Source of the DNA: Acidovorax sp. NB1
GTDB lineage: Bacteria; Pseudomonadota; Gammaproteobacteria; Burkholderiales; Burkholderiaceae_C
Assembly: GCF_005405905.1 (NCBI RefSeq)
Contig: NZ_BJHU01000003.1
Span: 62,001 to 126,000, forward strand
DNA: 64,000 nt
Reading direction: 5' to 3'
The notes under the pieces were generated by a model that saw only the letters and a program-made list of their open reading frames with translations, did not search any database and was not told where the DNA came from. Positions 26,928 through 35,518 of this stretch are shown here, in pieces (within the stretch, counting starts at the first letter, position 1; each line of letters starts with the position of its first letter). The translations under genes were made by a program, and so were the position numbers.

Positions 26928-27827
26928 ATGACCTACACAACCCTCATCTCTGCCACCGAACTGCAGGCCCAGATCGACAGCGGCGCGCCGCTGATGGTGT
27001 TCGACTGCAGCTTTGACCTGATGCAGGCCTCGGCTGGCGCCCAGCAGTACAGCGAGGCTCACATCCCGGGCGCGGTGTACGCCGATCTCAACAACCACCT
27101 GAGCGCCAAACATGGCGTGCCGGGTGCGGGCGGCACCGTCACCGCACAGGAGGCCGACAAGCCCGCATCCGGTGGCCGCCACCCGCTGCCCAGCCGCGAG
27201 CGCTTTGCGATGTGGCTGTCCAGCGTGGGCTTTGCCAACAACATGCAGGCCGTGGTGTACGACCGCCAGGGTGCCAACTACTGCGGGCGGCTGTGGTGGA
27301 TGCTCAAGTGGGCCGGCCATGACGCCGTGGCGGTGCTCGACGGCGGGCTGCAGGCCTGGCAAGCGGCCGGGGGCCCCGTGCAGAGCGGTGAAGAGCCCGC
27401 ACATTTCCAATCCAATTTCGAACTGGGCCAACCCCTGCGCAGGCTGGCCACGGCCAGTGACGTGCTGGCCGCCCTGCACAGCCCCCAGCAGAACGTGATT
27501 GATGCCAGGGCGGGCGCGCGCTACCGTGGCGAAGTGGAGCCTCTGGACCCGGTGGCGGGCCACATCCCGGGAGCACTCAACCGCCCGTTCACAGAGAACA
27601 TTGGCAGCGACGGACGCTTCAAACCCGCAGCCACGCTGCGTGCTGAATTCGACACCCTGCTCGCAGGCCGCGACCCCGCCACCGTGGTGCACCAGTGCGG
27701 CAGCGGCGTGAGCGCCGTGCCCAATCTGCTGGCCATGGAAGTGGCCGGTCTGGGCCCCACGGCACTTTTTGCCGGCAGCTGGAGCGAGTGGTGTGCCGAC
27801 CCTGCGCGACCTGTCGAAAAAGGCTGA
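26928..27827 (+). CDS. sseA: Two-domain sulfurtransferase (thiosulfate/3-mercaptopyruvate type)
   Basis: A 299-residue tandem rhodanese protein. The first, inactive rhodanese repeat covers about 5-145 (MVFDCSFDLM, HIPGAVYADLN, ANYCGRLWWMLKWAGHDAVAVLDGG). The second, catalytic repeat covers about 165-290, with the persulfide-forming Cys257 in the loop QCGSGVSA. The loop CGSGVSA is the form typical of 3-mercaptopyruvate sulfurtransferases (CGxGVTA), while thiosulfate sulfurtransferases usually have CRxGxR/T. It probably moves sulfur from mercaptopyruvate or thiosulfate to thiols or cyanide. Confidence 0.9.
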   Translation: MTYTTLISATELQAQIDSGAPLMVFDCSFDLMQASAGAQQYSEAHIPGAVYADLNNHLSAKHGVPGAGGTVTAQEADKPASGGRHPLPSRERFAMWLSSVGFANNMQAVVYDRQGANYCGRLWWMLKWAGHDAVAVLDGGLQAWQAAGGPVQSGEEPAHFQSNFELGQPLRRLATASDVLAALHSPQQNVIDARAGARYRGEVEPLDPVAGHIPGALNRPFTENIGSDGRFKPAATLRAEFDTLLAGRDPATVVHQCGSGVSAVPNLLAMEVAGLGPTALFAGSWSEWCADPARPVEKG

Positions 27828-27976
27828 CCGGGGCCCAACCCGATCGGCGGCAGTTGCAAAAGCGCAAAAAAGATGGCTTTGCAGGCGCTATCAAAACCAT
27901 GAGCAGAATTCAGGGCTCGCTGCCGAGCAACGCAGCAGGAACCCACTCCTGAAAAGCCAGCCAAGGCCTGATCGGC

Positions 27977-27997
27977 GTGTAAGGCAAATTCCTACAC
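27977..27997. promoter_or_regulatory. Candidate operator upstream of flhDC
   Basis: An imperfect dyad with outer arms GTGTA and TACAC (GTGTAAGG - CAAAT - TCCTACAC) lies about 150 bp before flhD. It sits in the 317-bp gap 27828-28144, which otherwise shows only a fragment of the AGCTAT repeat (near 27869-27905). It may bind a regulator of the flagellar master operon. No firm -35/-10 pair is evident. Confidence 0.4.
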
Positions 27998-28144
27998 AGC
28001 CCACCGCAGAACCAGACACGCGGCACAGCCAAATCCCGACTTAATTTCTGATTGGGGCGGTTTCACAATCCATTTCAACGGATCACGCAAACCTGCAACC
28101 AGCAGGCAACGCAGGGTCCGGGAACTGGAACAAAGGAAGCCGCC

Positions 28145-28471
28145 ATGACCAACGAACAACTCCTCGCCGAAATCCGCGAAGCCAACCTCACTTACCTGAT
28201 GCTGGCACAGACCCTGATTCGCCAGGACAAGGCAGAAGCCGTGTTCCGCCTGGGCATGAACGAAGAGTCTGCCGATATTCTCGCTTCGCTATCCGCAGCA
28301 CAAGTGATGAAATTGGCGTCACGCAACACGCTTCTTTGCAGCTTCCGCGTGGATGACAACCTGGTGTGGAGCTTGTTGACCAACCACTCGGCCAAGAAGG
28401 TGGGCAACGAAGCCACCAACACACTGCACGCCAACATCCTGATGGCCAGCCGCGTGTCGGAAGTGCTCTGA
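28145..28471 (+). CDS. flhD: Flagellar transcriptional regulator FlhD
   Basis: A 108-residue protein with the FlhD fold: ANLTYLMLAQTLIRQDKAEAVFRLGMNEESADILASLSAAQVMKLA, then LLCSFRVDD. With FlhC it forms the FlhD4C2 activator of class II flagellar genes. The ATG at 28145 is preceded by AAAGGAAG; upstream in-frame codons are not protein-like. flhC begins 32 bp downstream, so they are one operon. A chemoreceptor gene at the right end of the window and the FlgO-like gene nearby fit a motile organism. Confidence 0.95.
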   Translation: MTNEQLLAEIREANLTYLMLAQTLIRQDKAEAVFRLGMNEESADILASLSAAQVMKLASRNTLLCSFRVDDNLVWSLLTNHSAKKVGNEATNTLHANILMASRVSEVL

Positions 28472-28503
28472 ACCCGAACCTTCATCCAGCCTGAAAGCCC
28501 GCC

Positions 28504-29055
28504 ATGTCCACCTCCGCCAAAGCCCCAGCCAAGAGCGTTCTCAACGAATCCAAGCAGATCGAGCGCGCCGCCATGCTGATCCAGATGGGTGCCCGCATGC
28601 AGGTGCTGGAATCGGAAACCACGCTGTCGTATGAGCGCCTGATCCGCCTCTACAAGGAGATTGCAGGCAAGTCGCCATCCAAGGGCCAGCTGCCCTTCTC
28701 AACCGACTGGTTCCTGACCTGGCAGGAGAACATCCACAGCTCGCTGTTCCTGAACATCTACGAGTACCTGTCCAAGGGTGTGGACCTGGATTCTGTGGAA
28801 TTGCTGACCAAGGCCTACCGGCTCTACAACGAGCAGGTCACCACGGCCGAGATCGAGCCCCTGCTGTCGTTCACCCGCGCCTGGCGCCTGGTGAAGTTTG
28901 TGGACGCCGGCATGCTGACGCGCACCAAGTGCTCGCAGTGCAGCGGCCAGTTCGTGACCGAGCTGTACGAAAACCGCCATTTCACCTGCGGCCTGTGCAA
29001 CCCCCCAGCGCGCGCAGGCAAGAGCAAGACGGCGGGTGCGTTGATGTTGCATTGA
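28504..29055 (+). CDS. flhC: Flagellar transcriptional activator FlhC
   Basis: A 183-residue FlhC. Residues 18-140 are the helical DNA-contacting and dimer part (IERAAMLIQMGARMQVLE...LSYERLIRLYKEIAGKSPSKGQLPFSTDWF), and the zinc site is Cys143, Cys146, Cys162 and Cys165 (CSQC...CGLC). With FlhD it recruits sigma-70 polymerase to flagellar promoters. Length and zinc ligands match the family, so the gene is intact. The transcript ends at a strong hairpin at 29114-29145. Confidence 0.96.
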   Translation: MSTSAKAPAKSVLNESKQIERAAMLIQMGARMQVLESETTLSYERLIRLYKEIAGKSPSKGQLPFSTDWFLTWQENIHSSLFLNIYEYLSKGVDLDSVELLTKAYRLYNEQVTTAEIEPLLSFTRAWRLVKFVDAGMLTRTKCSQCSGQFVTELYENRHFTCGLCNPPARAGKSKTAGALMLH

Positions 29056-29113
29056 ACCTGCGCCGTCCAGAAATCCAGAACCACCAGCACAGGCCGGGGT
29101 GCCTGACGGACCG

Positions 29114-29145
29114 ACCAGCCACCTTGGGTGGCTGGTTTTCTTTTT
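29114..29145 (+). terminator. Rho-independent terminator after flhDC
   Basis: ACCAGCCACC (29114-29123) and GGTGGCTGGT (29127-29136) form a perfect 10-bp stem with a TTG loop, followed by TTTCTTTTT. Confidence 0.93.
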
Positions 29146-29202
29146 GGTCACAGCATTTCGTCTTTACCGCCAGGCCACATACACGCGGCAATGGACCGTT
29201 TC

Positions 29203-29778
29203 TCAACGGCCAGCCAGCAAGGTCCGCACGTTTTCGTCCACCGGCACCGCGTAGTTATGGGCGGCAACCACCTGGTTACCCACTGGATTCACCATCTTGA
29301 GGCTGATGTACAGCATCGACGCCGATACCGCGTATGTGCCCACCACCACGGCCTGGGCATTCTGGGCCTGACTGACCTCCCGCGCCTCGCGGGAAAGCAG
29401 CAACTCCCCTTGGTCGCGGTGCAGCACGAGGCTCTCGCGCAGCTTCACCTCCGTCAAGCGAAGACCTCTTTGCACCATGCGCCCGGCAATCTGTTCTGAA
29501 AAAATGCGCCCCAGGCGGGAAGACTCATTCAGCCGATCCACGCTGACCAAGGTTGCCACCAGCACCGGCTGATGGGGGTCCAGCCTCGCGTTCTGCAGCA
29601 ACGCATCGGTGGCCTGGTCATTGACCTCGATCAGGTCGGAGCGGGCCCCACCACCGGAACGGTCACCGTAGTAGTAGGCACTGACCGGATTGCTGACGCA
29701 GGCAGGAAGACTGCAAGCCGCAAAAAAAATGGCCGGCCACCACCAGGCCCTGCGCACCAGAGGATGCTGCATCTTCAT
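29203..29778 (-). CDS. FlgO-like lipoprotein
   Basis: A 191-residue protein with a lipoprotein-type signal (KMQHPLVRRAWWWPAIFFAACSLPAC). The following domain DLIEVNDQATDALLQ, PVLVATLVSVDRLNESSRLGRIFSEQIAGRMVQRGLRLTEVKLRESL and AQAVVVGTYAVSASMLYISLKMVNPVGNQVVAAHNYAVPVDENV matches the FlgO family of outer-membrane proteins, linked in Vibrio to flagellar stability. Next to flhDC that function is plausible, though FlgO domains also occur outside flagellar systems. It starts inside the stop codon of the upstream lipoprotein gene (ATGA), so the two are coupled. Confidence 0.75.
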   Translation of the reverse strand: MKMQHPLVRRAWWWPAIFFAACSLPACVSNPVSAYYYGDRSGGGARSDLIEVNDQATDALLQNARLDPHQPVLVATLVSVDRLNESSRLGRIFSEQIAGRMVQRGLRLTEVKLRESLVLHRDQGELLLSREAREVSQAQNAQAVVVGTYAVSASMLYISLKMVNPVGNQVVAAHNYAVPVDENVRTLLAGR

Positions 29779-30518
29779 GGCGCCACCACCCGCCAGGTCT
29801 TGACCGGAGTGGGCGGCGGAGCAACTGGCGGCAGCTCGGGAAGGTAGAGCACGGCATCGGCTCGTTCGATGTAGTACATGTCTGCCGACCCTGCCAGGTA
29901 GCGGTCCTGACTTTTGAGTGCAGTGGTAATGAGCACTTCTGTGCGTGTGGGGCCTCCCGCCGCAGCACCTTGCGTATACAACTGCGCCATGTCCAGGGCC
30001 ACCCCGGCGCCCACACCCAGTGCAGTCGCCACACCCGGGAGCAGCGTGCGGTCTGCGTAGTGCACCTTCCAGTCGCGCCAGACACCCACACCCGTGCCCA
30101 GCAGCGTCCCGCCGATGGGAACAGGCAAGTTGCGGGGAACCGCCGACTCGTGCTGGACCAGCTGGGTTTGCACCTCCAGCTCTACGGCGGTTGGCACTGT
30201 CGAAACAGCCACCCCCCGATTGAGCAAATGCACCTTCAAGAGCTTGAGAAAACCGAGATTGAAGCTGGAGTTGTCCGCTACCGTGACGTGAATGGGGTAC
30301 TCGCCTTGTGGCCAGGACGCAATTTTGTCTGCCACACGTGCCGCCACGTCGCCGGCGAGCACATCCCAATGGTGCACGGCACGCGCCTTTTTCTGGCCGG
30401 TGGCAGGATAGTTGTCGGCGCGCGGCACGTCCAGGGTGCCACAGCCTGACAGCAGCACCGCAGCCAGCACGACCGCGAGGCTCGGAATGCGGAGGAAGGG
30501 GGATGACATGGAACCCAT
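29775..30518 (-). CDS. Predicted lipoprotein upstream of the FlgO-like gene
   Basis: A 247-residue protein with a clear lipoprotein signal (FLRIPSLAVVLAAVLLSGCGTLD; lipobox LLSGC). I do not recognise the mature domain. It has a His/Trp-rich start (ARAVHHWDVLAGDVAARVADKI), an alternating hydrophobic section (YPIHVTVADNSSFNLGFLKLLKVHLLNRGVAVSTV) and one possible membrane-associated stretch (PVPIGGTLLGTGVGVW...GVATALGVGAGVALDMAQLY). It ends PPPTPVKTWRVVAP. It overlaps the FlgO-like gene by 4 bp, so the two probably act together at the outer membrane. ATG at 30518 or 30509 are both possible starts. Confidence 0.8.
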   Translation of the reverse strand: MGSMSSPFLRIPSLAVVLAAVLLSGCGTLDVPRADNYPATGQKKARAVHHWDVLAGDVAARVADKIASWPQGEYPIHVTVADNSSFNLGFLKLLKVHLLNRGVAVSTVPTAVELEVQTQLVQHESAVPRNLPVPIGGTLLGTGVGVWRDWKVHYADRTLLPGVATALGVGAGVALDMAQLYTQGAAAGGPTRTEVLITTALKSQDRYLAGSADMYYIERADAVLYLPELPPVAPPPTPVKTWRVVAP

Positions 30519-30648
30519 GGTAGCGGCACAGGCCCGCCACGATCGGCACAACAACACGGCTTTTCCGGCCCAAAGCCCCGCTTTCAGCGCTTGGAAGCAC
30601 CACGGCATGCGTTCACAATAGCTCCACAAAACGAACCTCCTGAACACC

Positions 30649-31908
30649 ATGCGCACCATGAACACGACAAACCGCCTCGCATCCCTGCTGGCCTTGACCG
30701 CTGCTCTGGCGGGCTGCGGAGGTGCCTCCGACAAGGCCAGCACACCTGCCCCGTCGCCCGCACCAACACCGGCACCGGCCCCCGTTCCAACGGCGCCGAT
30801 CGGCGTGGGTTTTGTACAACCCGGCAACAACGTGCTCGAACCCAACGCGTCAGAGCCCCTGTCGGTCAACGTCACCGTCAATGGCAGCCAGGCCCCCAAC
30901 GGCACCACCACGACATTCACGGTCAGCCCTGCGAGTGCAGCCACCCTGGCACCCGTGGCTCCGACAACAGTGGGCGGCGTTGCCAGTACGACATTGACGG
31001 TGAGCAGCCTGCCGCCCACTGCCACCTTCCAGACCACAGCCACAGCCGTCAGCAGTTCCAATACGGCCACGGACAGCCTTACCTACTATGTGCGCCCCGC
31101 GCACAAACCATTGCAGGTGCTGGTGCCCGCCTATTTCAGTGCCACCGGCACCACGTCGCCCTGGGTCACCCTCACCGGCGGCGCGACGAGCTACCCCGAC
31201 GTCAAAATCACAGCCATCGCCAACCCCAGCAGTGGGGTGCTGACGGCGGACACCAAGGAAGACACAGACCTCACCAAGGCCATCAAGGCATTCCAGGCGG
31301 TTGCGGGCACCAGCAACCGGGTGATTGGCTACGTCGCCACCACGTCAACCAGCAGCGGTGCGCTGTCGGTTGCCGACATCAAGGCCACCATCACCAACTA
31401 CATCCGGCTCTACCCCGGCCTGTTTGATGGTTTCTTCCTGGACGGCATGGCCACCGACAGTTCCCGGGTAGCACACTACCAGGAGGTCTACACCCATGTG
31501 AAGGGGCTGACCACGGGCCTAACCACCGGCGCAACACCGCCCTCCGCCCCCGTCGTGATCGGCAACACAGGCACCTACCCGGTCGCGGCCTATGCAGGCG
31601 TAGCGGACACACTGGTGACCTATGCGGGCAATGCGGCGGCCTACACGAACATTGACCCTCAGCCGGGCAACACCTGGGTCTATGCCAAGGACAACAGTGC
31701 GCAGGCGATGCTGGTGCACACAGCAAGCACCTGCACCGACATGCAAACGGCCGTGAAGAATGCCAATCGCCCGCGCATGAATACTGGTCTGGTCTATGCC
31801 ACCAATCTGGCCATCGGAGCGCCCTGGTCCGCGCTGCCCACCTACTGGCAGCAGATGCTGGGCACCGTGGATGCACTCAACAAACAGCGCACTTTGCCTT
31901 TGTGCTGA
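30649..31908 (+). CDS. Lipoprotein with Spherulin-4-like domain
   Basis: A 419-residue secreted lipoprotein. The signal (NRLASLLALTAALAGC, lipobox LAGC) is followed by a Pro/Ala/Thr linker, then an Ig-like beta domain (about 50-150: EPLSVNVTVNGSQAPNGTTTTFTVSP...VGGVASTTLTVS). The C-terminal domain (about 155-410) resembles the Spherulin-4 family: LQVLVPAYFSATGTTSPWVTL, VKITAIANPSSGVL, RVIGYVATTSTSSGALSVADIKATITNYI, GLFDGFFLDGMA. It is a TIM-barrel-like fold related to GH114-type glycosidases, with the expected acidic residue in FFLDG. A role in cutting cell-surface or galactosaminogalactan-like polysaccharide is possible but untested. Start 30649 or 30658. Confidence 0.75.
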   Translation: MRTMNTTNRLASLLALTAALAGCGGASDKASTPAPSPAPTPAPAPVPTAPIGVGFVQPGNNVLEPNASEPLSVNVTVNGSQAPNGTTTTFTVSPASAATLAPVAPTTVGGVASTTLTVSSLPPTATFQTTATAVSSSNTATDSLTYYVRPAHKPLQVLVPAYFSATGTTSPWVTLTGGATSYPDVKITAIANPSSGVLTADTKEDTDLTKAIKAFQAVAGTSNRVIGYVATTSTSSGALSVADIKATITNYIRLYPGLFDGFFLDGMATDSSRVAHYQEVYTHVKGLTTGLTTGATPPSAPVVIGNTGTYPVAAYAGVADTLVTYAGNAAAYTNIDPQPGNTWVYAKDNSAQAMLVHTASTCTDMQTAVKNANRPRMNTGLVYATNLAIGAPWSALPTYWQQMLGTVDALNKQRTLPLC

Positions 31909-31977
31909 TGGCGGTAGGGACAGTCGCCTCGGAGCGGCGGCAAGCAGCAGGCACAAAAGCCTGTTTACGATGGGCAC

Positions 31978-33243
31978 ATGACGACCGATTCCATCACCGC
32001 CGCACCATCGCAAGACACCCACTTCACTGCAGATGAGGGAGCGGGCCTTCCCGCAACCAGCCCTTCGCCCCGCGAAGGGCCAGAGGCAGTCCCTGAAGCA
32101 GCCACACCAGCGGCCCCGAGCATCGAGGCGCCGCCCGCATCACCCCTGACCATCCACATGCCTGTGGACGTGCGCAACCTCTCGCTTGCGCTGCTGGCGC
32201 TTTTTGCGAGTGTGGCGCTGCTGCACTGGGCCAGTGCGGTGTTCATCCCGATCATGCTGAGCCTGTTGCTCACCACGGCGCTGCGGCCATCGGTGGACAT
32301 CCTGCACCGCTGGTACATCCCGCGCTGGCTGGGCGCGGGTATGTTGCTGGTCGCCATTGTGGCCGGGCTGGCCAGCGCCGCCTGGTCGCTCAGCGACGGT
32401 GCCGCGCAGCTGGTGGACTCGCTGCCCGTGGCGACCAAGAAGGTGCGCGACAACCTCAAGGCCCGCGCGGGCGGGAGCAGCCCACTGGACACCATGCAGA
32501 AGGCCGCCACGCAGATCGAGCAGGCAGCCAACGAAAACAGCGCCACGGCCACACCGCGCCGGGGCGTACAGCGGGTCATCGTCGAACGGCCCCCCTTCAA
32601 TATCCGCGACTACCTCTGGAGTGGCACCGTGGGCCTGATGTCCGCCCTGGGGCAGCTCATGGTGGTGGTGTTCCTGACCTTCTTTGCCCTGGCCTCGGGC
32701 AACCTGCTGCGCGACAAACTGCTGCGCATCGCGGGCACCAGCCTGGAGCGGCGCAAGGTCACGGCCCATGTGCTCGAAGACATCACGCGGCAGATCCAGC
32801 GCTACCTGCTGCTGCAGGTGTTCACCAGCGTGCTGGTGGGCCTGGCCACGGGCCTGGCCTACTGGGCACTGGGCTTGGAGAACGCAGCAGTGTGGGGTGT
32901 GGCGGCCGGGGTGCTCAACCTGGCGCCCTATATCGGGTCGGCGCTGGTCACAGGGGCGTCGGCGCTGGTGGCCTTCTTGCAGTTCGGCACGCTCGACATG
33001 GCCCTGGCCGTCGGCGGTGCATCGCTCGTGATCCACACCATTGTCGGCAACCTGCTCACCCCCTGGCTCACCAGCCGCACCAGCCGCATGAGCCCCGTGG
33101 CCGTGTTCGTGAGCGTGCTGGCCTGGGGCTGGCTCTGGGGCCTGTGGGGGCTGCTGCTGGGCATCCCGGTGATGATGGCCGTGAAAGCGGTGTGCGACCG
33201 GGTGGAAGACCTCAAACCGGTGGGTGAACTGCTGGGGCAATAG
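31978..33243 (+). CDS. AI-2E-family (PerM-like) transporter
   Basis: A 421-residue inner-membrane protein. A Pro/Ala-rich cytoplasmic N-terminus of about 60 residues precedes the AI-2E core of about eight helices: LLALFASVALLHWASAVFIPIMLSLLLTTALRP, then LLLQVFTSVLVGLATGLAYWALGLENAAVWGVAAGVLNLAPYIGS and IHTIVGNLLTPWLTSRTSRMSPVAVFVSVLAWGWLWGLWGLLLGIPVMM. Some members export autoinducer-2 and others act as ion antiporters, so no substrate is assigned. Its last 32 bp overlap the 3' end of the convergent EIIC-EAL gene. Confidence 0.9.
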   Translation: MTTDSITAAPSQDTHFTADEGAGLPATSPSPREGPEAVPEAATPAAPSIEAPPASPLTIHMPVDVRNLSLALLALFASVALLHWASAVFIPIMLSLLLTTALRPSVDILHRWYIPRWLGAGMLLVAIVAGLASAAWSLSDGAAQLVDSLPVATKKVRDNLKARAGGSSPLDTMQKAATQIEQAANENSATATPRRGVQRVIVERPPFNIRDYLWSGTVGLMSALGQLMVVVFLTFFALASGNLLRDKLLRIAGTSLERRKVTAHVLEDITRQIQRYLLLQVFTSVLVGLATGLAYWALGLENAAVWGVAAGVLNLAPYIGSALVTGASALVAFLQFGTLDMALAVGGASLVIHTIVGNLLTPWLTSRTSRMSPVAVFVSVLAWGWLWGLWGLLLGIPVMMAVKAVCDRVEDLKPVGELLGQ

Positions 33244-35332
33244 GCGCCACCTGGCCCCTGGCCTGCTGCGCGCACTGCTGCACAAATGCGGGCAGGCCGT
33301 CAGCCGCCAGCGCGCGGCTGTAGTACCAGCCCTGCACGCTCAGGTCGATGGAGGCGGGCAGCACCTGCAACTGCCCATCGGTCTCCACGCCCTCGACCAC
33401 AATGCCCAGCCCCAGGCTCTGGCAAAAGTGCAGCAAGCCTTCCAGCACGCGGGCGCCCTGTGGCTCGGCGCTCGTCACCACAAAGCTGCGGTCGATCTTG
33501 ATGGTGTCTACCGCAAACGCATGCAGATAGCTCAGGGACGAGTACCCCGTGCCAAAGTCGTCGATGGACACCTTGGCACCCACGGCATGCAGCCGCGCGA
33601 TGGCGTCGCGCATCTGCGCCACATCGGCCGCCAGGGCGTCCTCCGTGATCTCGATGCTGATACAACCTGCCGCTGGTGCTATCAACGCCACCAGGCGCTG
33701 GCAATGCACGGGCGACATCAGGGTGGGCCCTGTGACGTTGATGGAAATAGGCAACTCAAACCCCGCATTGCGCCAGCGCCGGTACTGCCGCAGCGCTGCC
33801 GCAGCCACCCACAGGTCCACCTCCTTCATCAGCCCCGCCTCGGACAGCCAGACCAGGAAAGACCCTGGCGATTGGGTGCGCCCCTGTGAATCGCGGGCCC
33901 TCAGCAACGCCTCACACCCCACACACAGGCCCGTGCGTGGCGACACCTGCGGCTGGTACTCCAGGAAGAACTCATAGTCCCCCATGCGGCGCACCCGTGC
34001 TACCAGATCCTCCCTGCGGGCCTGGCCCTGTTGCGCTGCCACGATGGGGTCGTGGGCATACAGGCTCCCCTCCTCCTGCAACCGCGTGAACGTGGTGTCC
34101 AGGCCGGGCAGGTGCACGGTGGTGGCGTGGTGGCGCTCCAGCGCGCGCACAGCCGGTGCATAGATACAGGCCCCGATCAGCACCAGGGCCAGTTGCAAGA
34201 TCACGGCCGACCAGGCCCCCTGGGTGCTGACATAGGCATTGAACACCACCGGGGCGTTGAGAGGCAGGGGCACCGTGGCCATGGGCACCCAGCCTGCCTG
34301 CACGGCCGCCAAGGCCAGGCAGGCGTTGACCGCAGGCACCAGGATGAAGGGGACAAGCAGGCGCGGATTCAGGATCAACGGGATACCGAACAACAGCAGT
34401 TCATTCACGTTCAGCAGGGCCATGGGCAGGCTCGCCACTGCCAGCAGGCGCAGGCCCGGGCTGCGCGCACGCCACAGCACGGCCACCACCAGCGACAAGG
34501 TGCCACCCGCGCCGCCGATGAAGGCAAACGCCCCCAGCAGCCCCGCATTCAACGGGTACTGGGGCACCTGGTCGGTCAGCAACTCGATGGCGTTCCAGCC
34601 CACGGCCTGGTCCAGCAGCTGGAACAGGGGCTGCAGCGCGTGGTAGCCATGGATGCCAAAGAACCACAGCAGCGAGTTCATGCCGGTGAGCACCACGGCA
34701 TTGAAGTAGGGACGGCCGGGGTCCACCATGTCCATCGGCAGGCTCCAGTGCGCCAGGCCCGACCATTGCTGCAACAGCGCCAACACCGCCGCCAGTAGCG
34801 CGGCGGTGAGGATGCCGGGCACCACCATGTTCACGGCGTCCTCGACGTTGTCGCTGACCAGCGCCCCGCGCGACACCTGCAGCCAGCGCACCCGCATCAA
34901 ACGGGCCATCAGCGGCACATTGACGAGAGGGGACGCTATCGCGATGAACAGCACCAGCGTGGCAGCGGCACGTGGCTGCCCGCTGAGCTGGTACGACGCC
35001 AGCGCCACATACACAAAACACAGAAAAGCCACCGGCAGCCGTGGCAACTGGTGGCGAATGGCCAGCATGTAGCCAATCGAAGCAGCAATCAGCAGGGGCA
35101 GGATGCGGCTGATCTCTCCATGCAGCCCCGCAAGCATGTCGCCTACCGCGGGCGGCAGGCCCACCACACGCGCCAGCACGGACAGCACCAAAAACACCGC
35201 CGACACCATGAGACAGGGCAGCACCCACAGCAGCCCTTCGCGGATAGCGCGCATGGAGTCGGCGCGCGCAACAGCCTCCAGCCGTTGCGACAGCAACACC
35301 CTCCAGGCCGCCAGATCAATGCCCAAAGCCAT
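33212..35332 (-). CDS. PTS EIIC (cellobiose/lactose-type) - EAL domain fusion protein
   Basis: About 706 residues if started at ATG 35332 (MALGIDL); TTG at 35464 would add 44. The first 410 residues form a membrane domain of about ten helices resembling the EIIC permease of the lactose/cellobiose PTS (MRAIREGLLWVLPCLMV, NAVVLTGMNSLLWFFGIHG, FAFIGGAGGTLSLVVAVLW, LLNVNELLLFGIPLILNP). Residues about 450-690 are an EAL phosphodiesterase domain with its key residues intact: CEALLRA, SINVTG, IEITEDAL, IDDFGTGYSSL, IKIDRSF and VEGVET. No EIIA or EIIB domain and no PTS genes are nearby. The likely role is a membrane sensor, perhaps for a sugar, that controls c-di-GMP breakdown. The gene is downstream of ppc on the same strand. 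Confidence 0.85.
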   Translation of the reverse strand: MALGIDLAAWRVLLSQRLEAVARADSMRAIREGLLWVLPCLMVSAVFLVLSVLARVVGLPPAVGDMLAGLHGEISRILPLLIAASIGYMLAIRHQLPRLPVAFLCFVYVALASYQLSGQPRAAATLVLFIAIASPLVNVPLMARLMRVRWLQVSRGALVSDNVEDAVNMVVPGILTAALLAAVLALLQQWSGLAHWSLPMDMVDPGRPYFNAVVLTGMNSLLWFFGIHGYHALQPLFQLLDQAVGWNAIELLTDQVPQYPLNAGLLGAFAFIGGAGGTLSLVVAVLWRARSPGLRLLAVASLPMALLNVNELLLFGIPLILNPRLLVPFILVPAVNACLALAAVQAGWVPMATVPLPLNAPVVFNAYVSTQGAWSAVILQLALVLIGACIYAPAVRALERHHATTVHLPGLDTTFTRLQEEGSLYAHDPIVAAQQGQARREDLVARVRRMGDYEFFLEYQPQVSPRTGLCVGCEALLRARDSQGRTQSPGSFLVWLSEAGLMKEVDLWVAAAALRQYRRWRNAGFELPISINVTGPTLMSPVHCQRLVALIAPAAGCISIEITEDALAADVAQMRDAIARLHAVGAKVSIDDFGTGYSSLSYLHAFAVDTIKIDRSFVVTSAEPQGARVLEGLLHFCQSLGLGIVVEGVETDGQLQVLPASIDLSVQGWYYSRALAADGLPAFVQQCAQQARGQVAPIAPAVHPPV

Positions 35333-35518
35333 GCCTCCCAGCCCGTTGGCGGGCCACCACCATGACGACGCACGCAGGGCCAGCCACCACAGCAACGGCC
35401 CCACACCTACAGTCTGGGACGCTGCTGCCAGCGCCCCGCCAGGGGCACTACCGCGCCCAGGCAAGCATGCTAGCGTGCGCGGGCACTGGCGGCAAAACGG
35501 AGGACAAGACGGGCGGGA

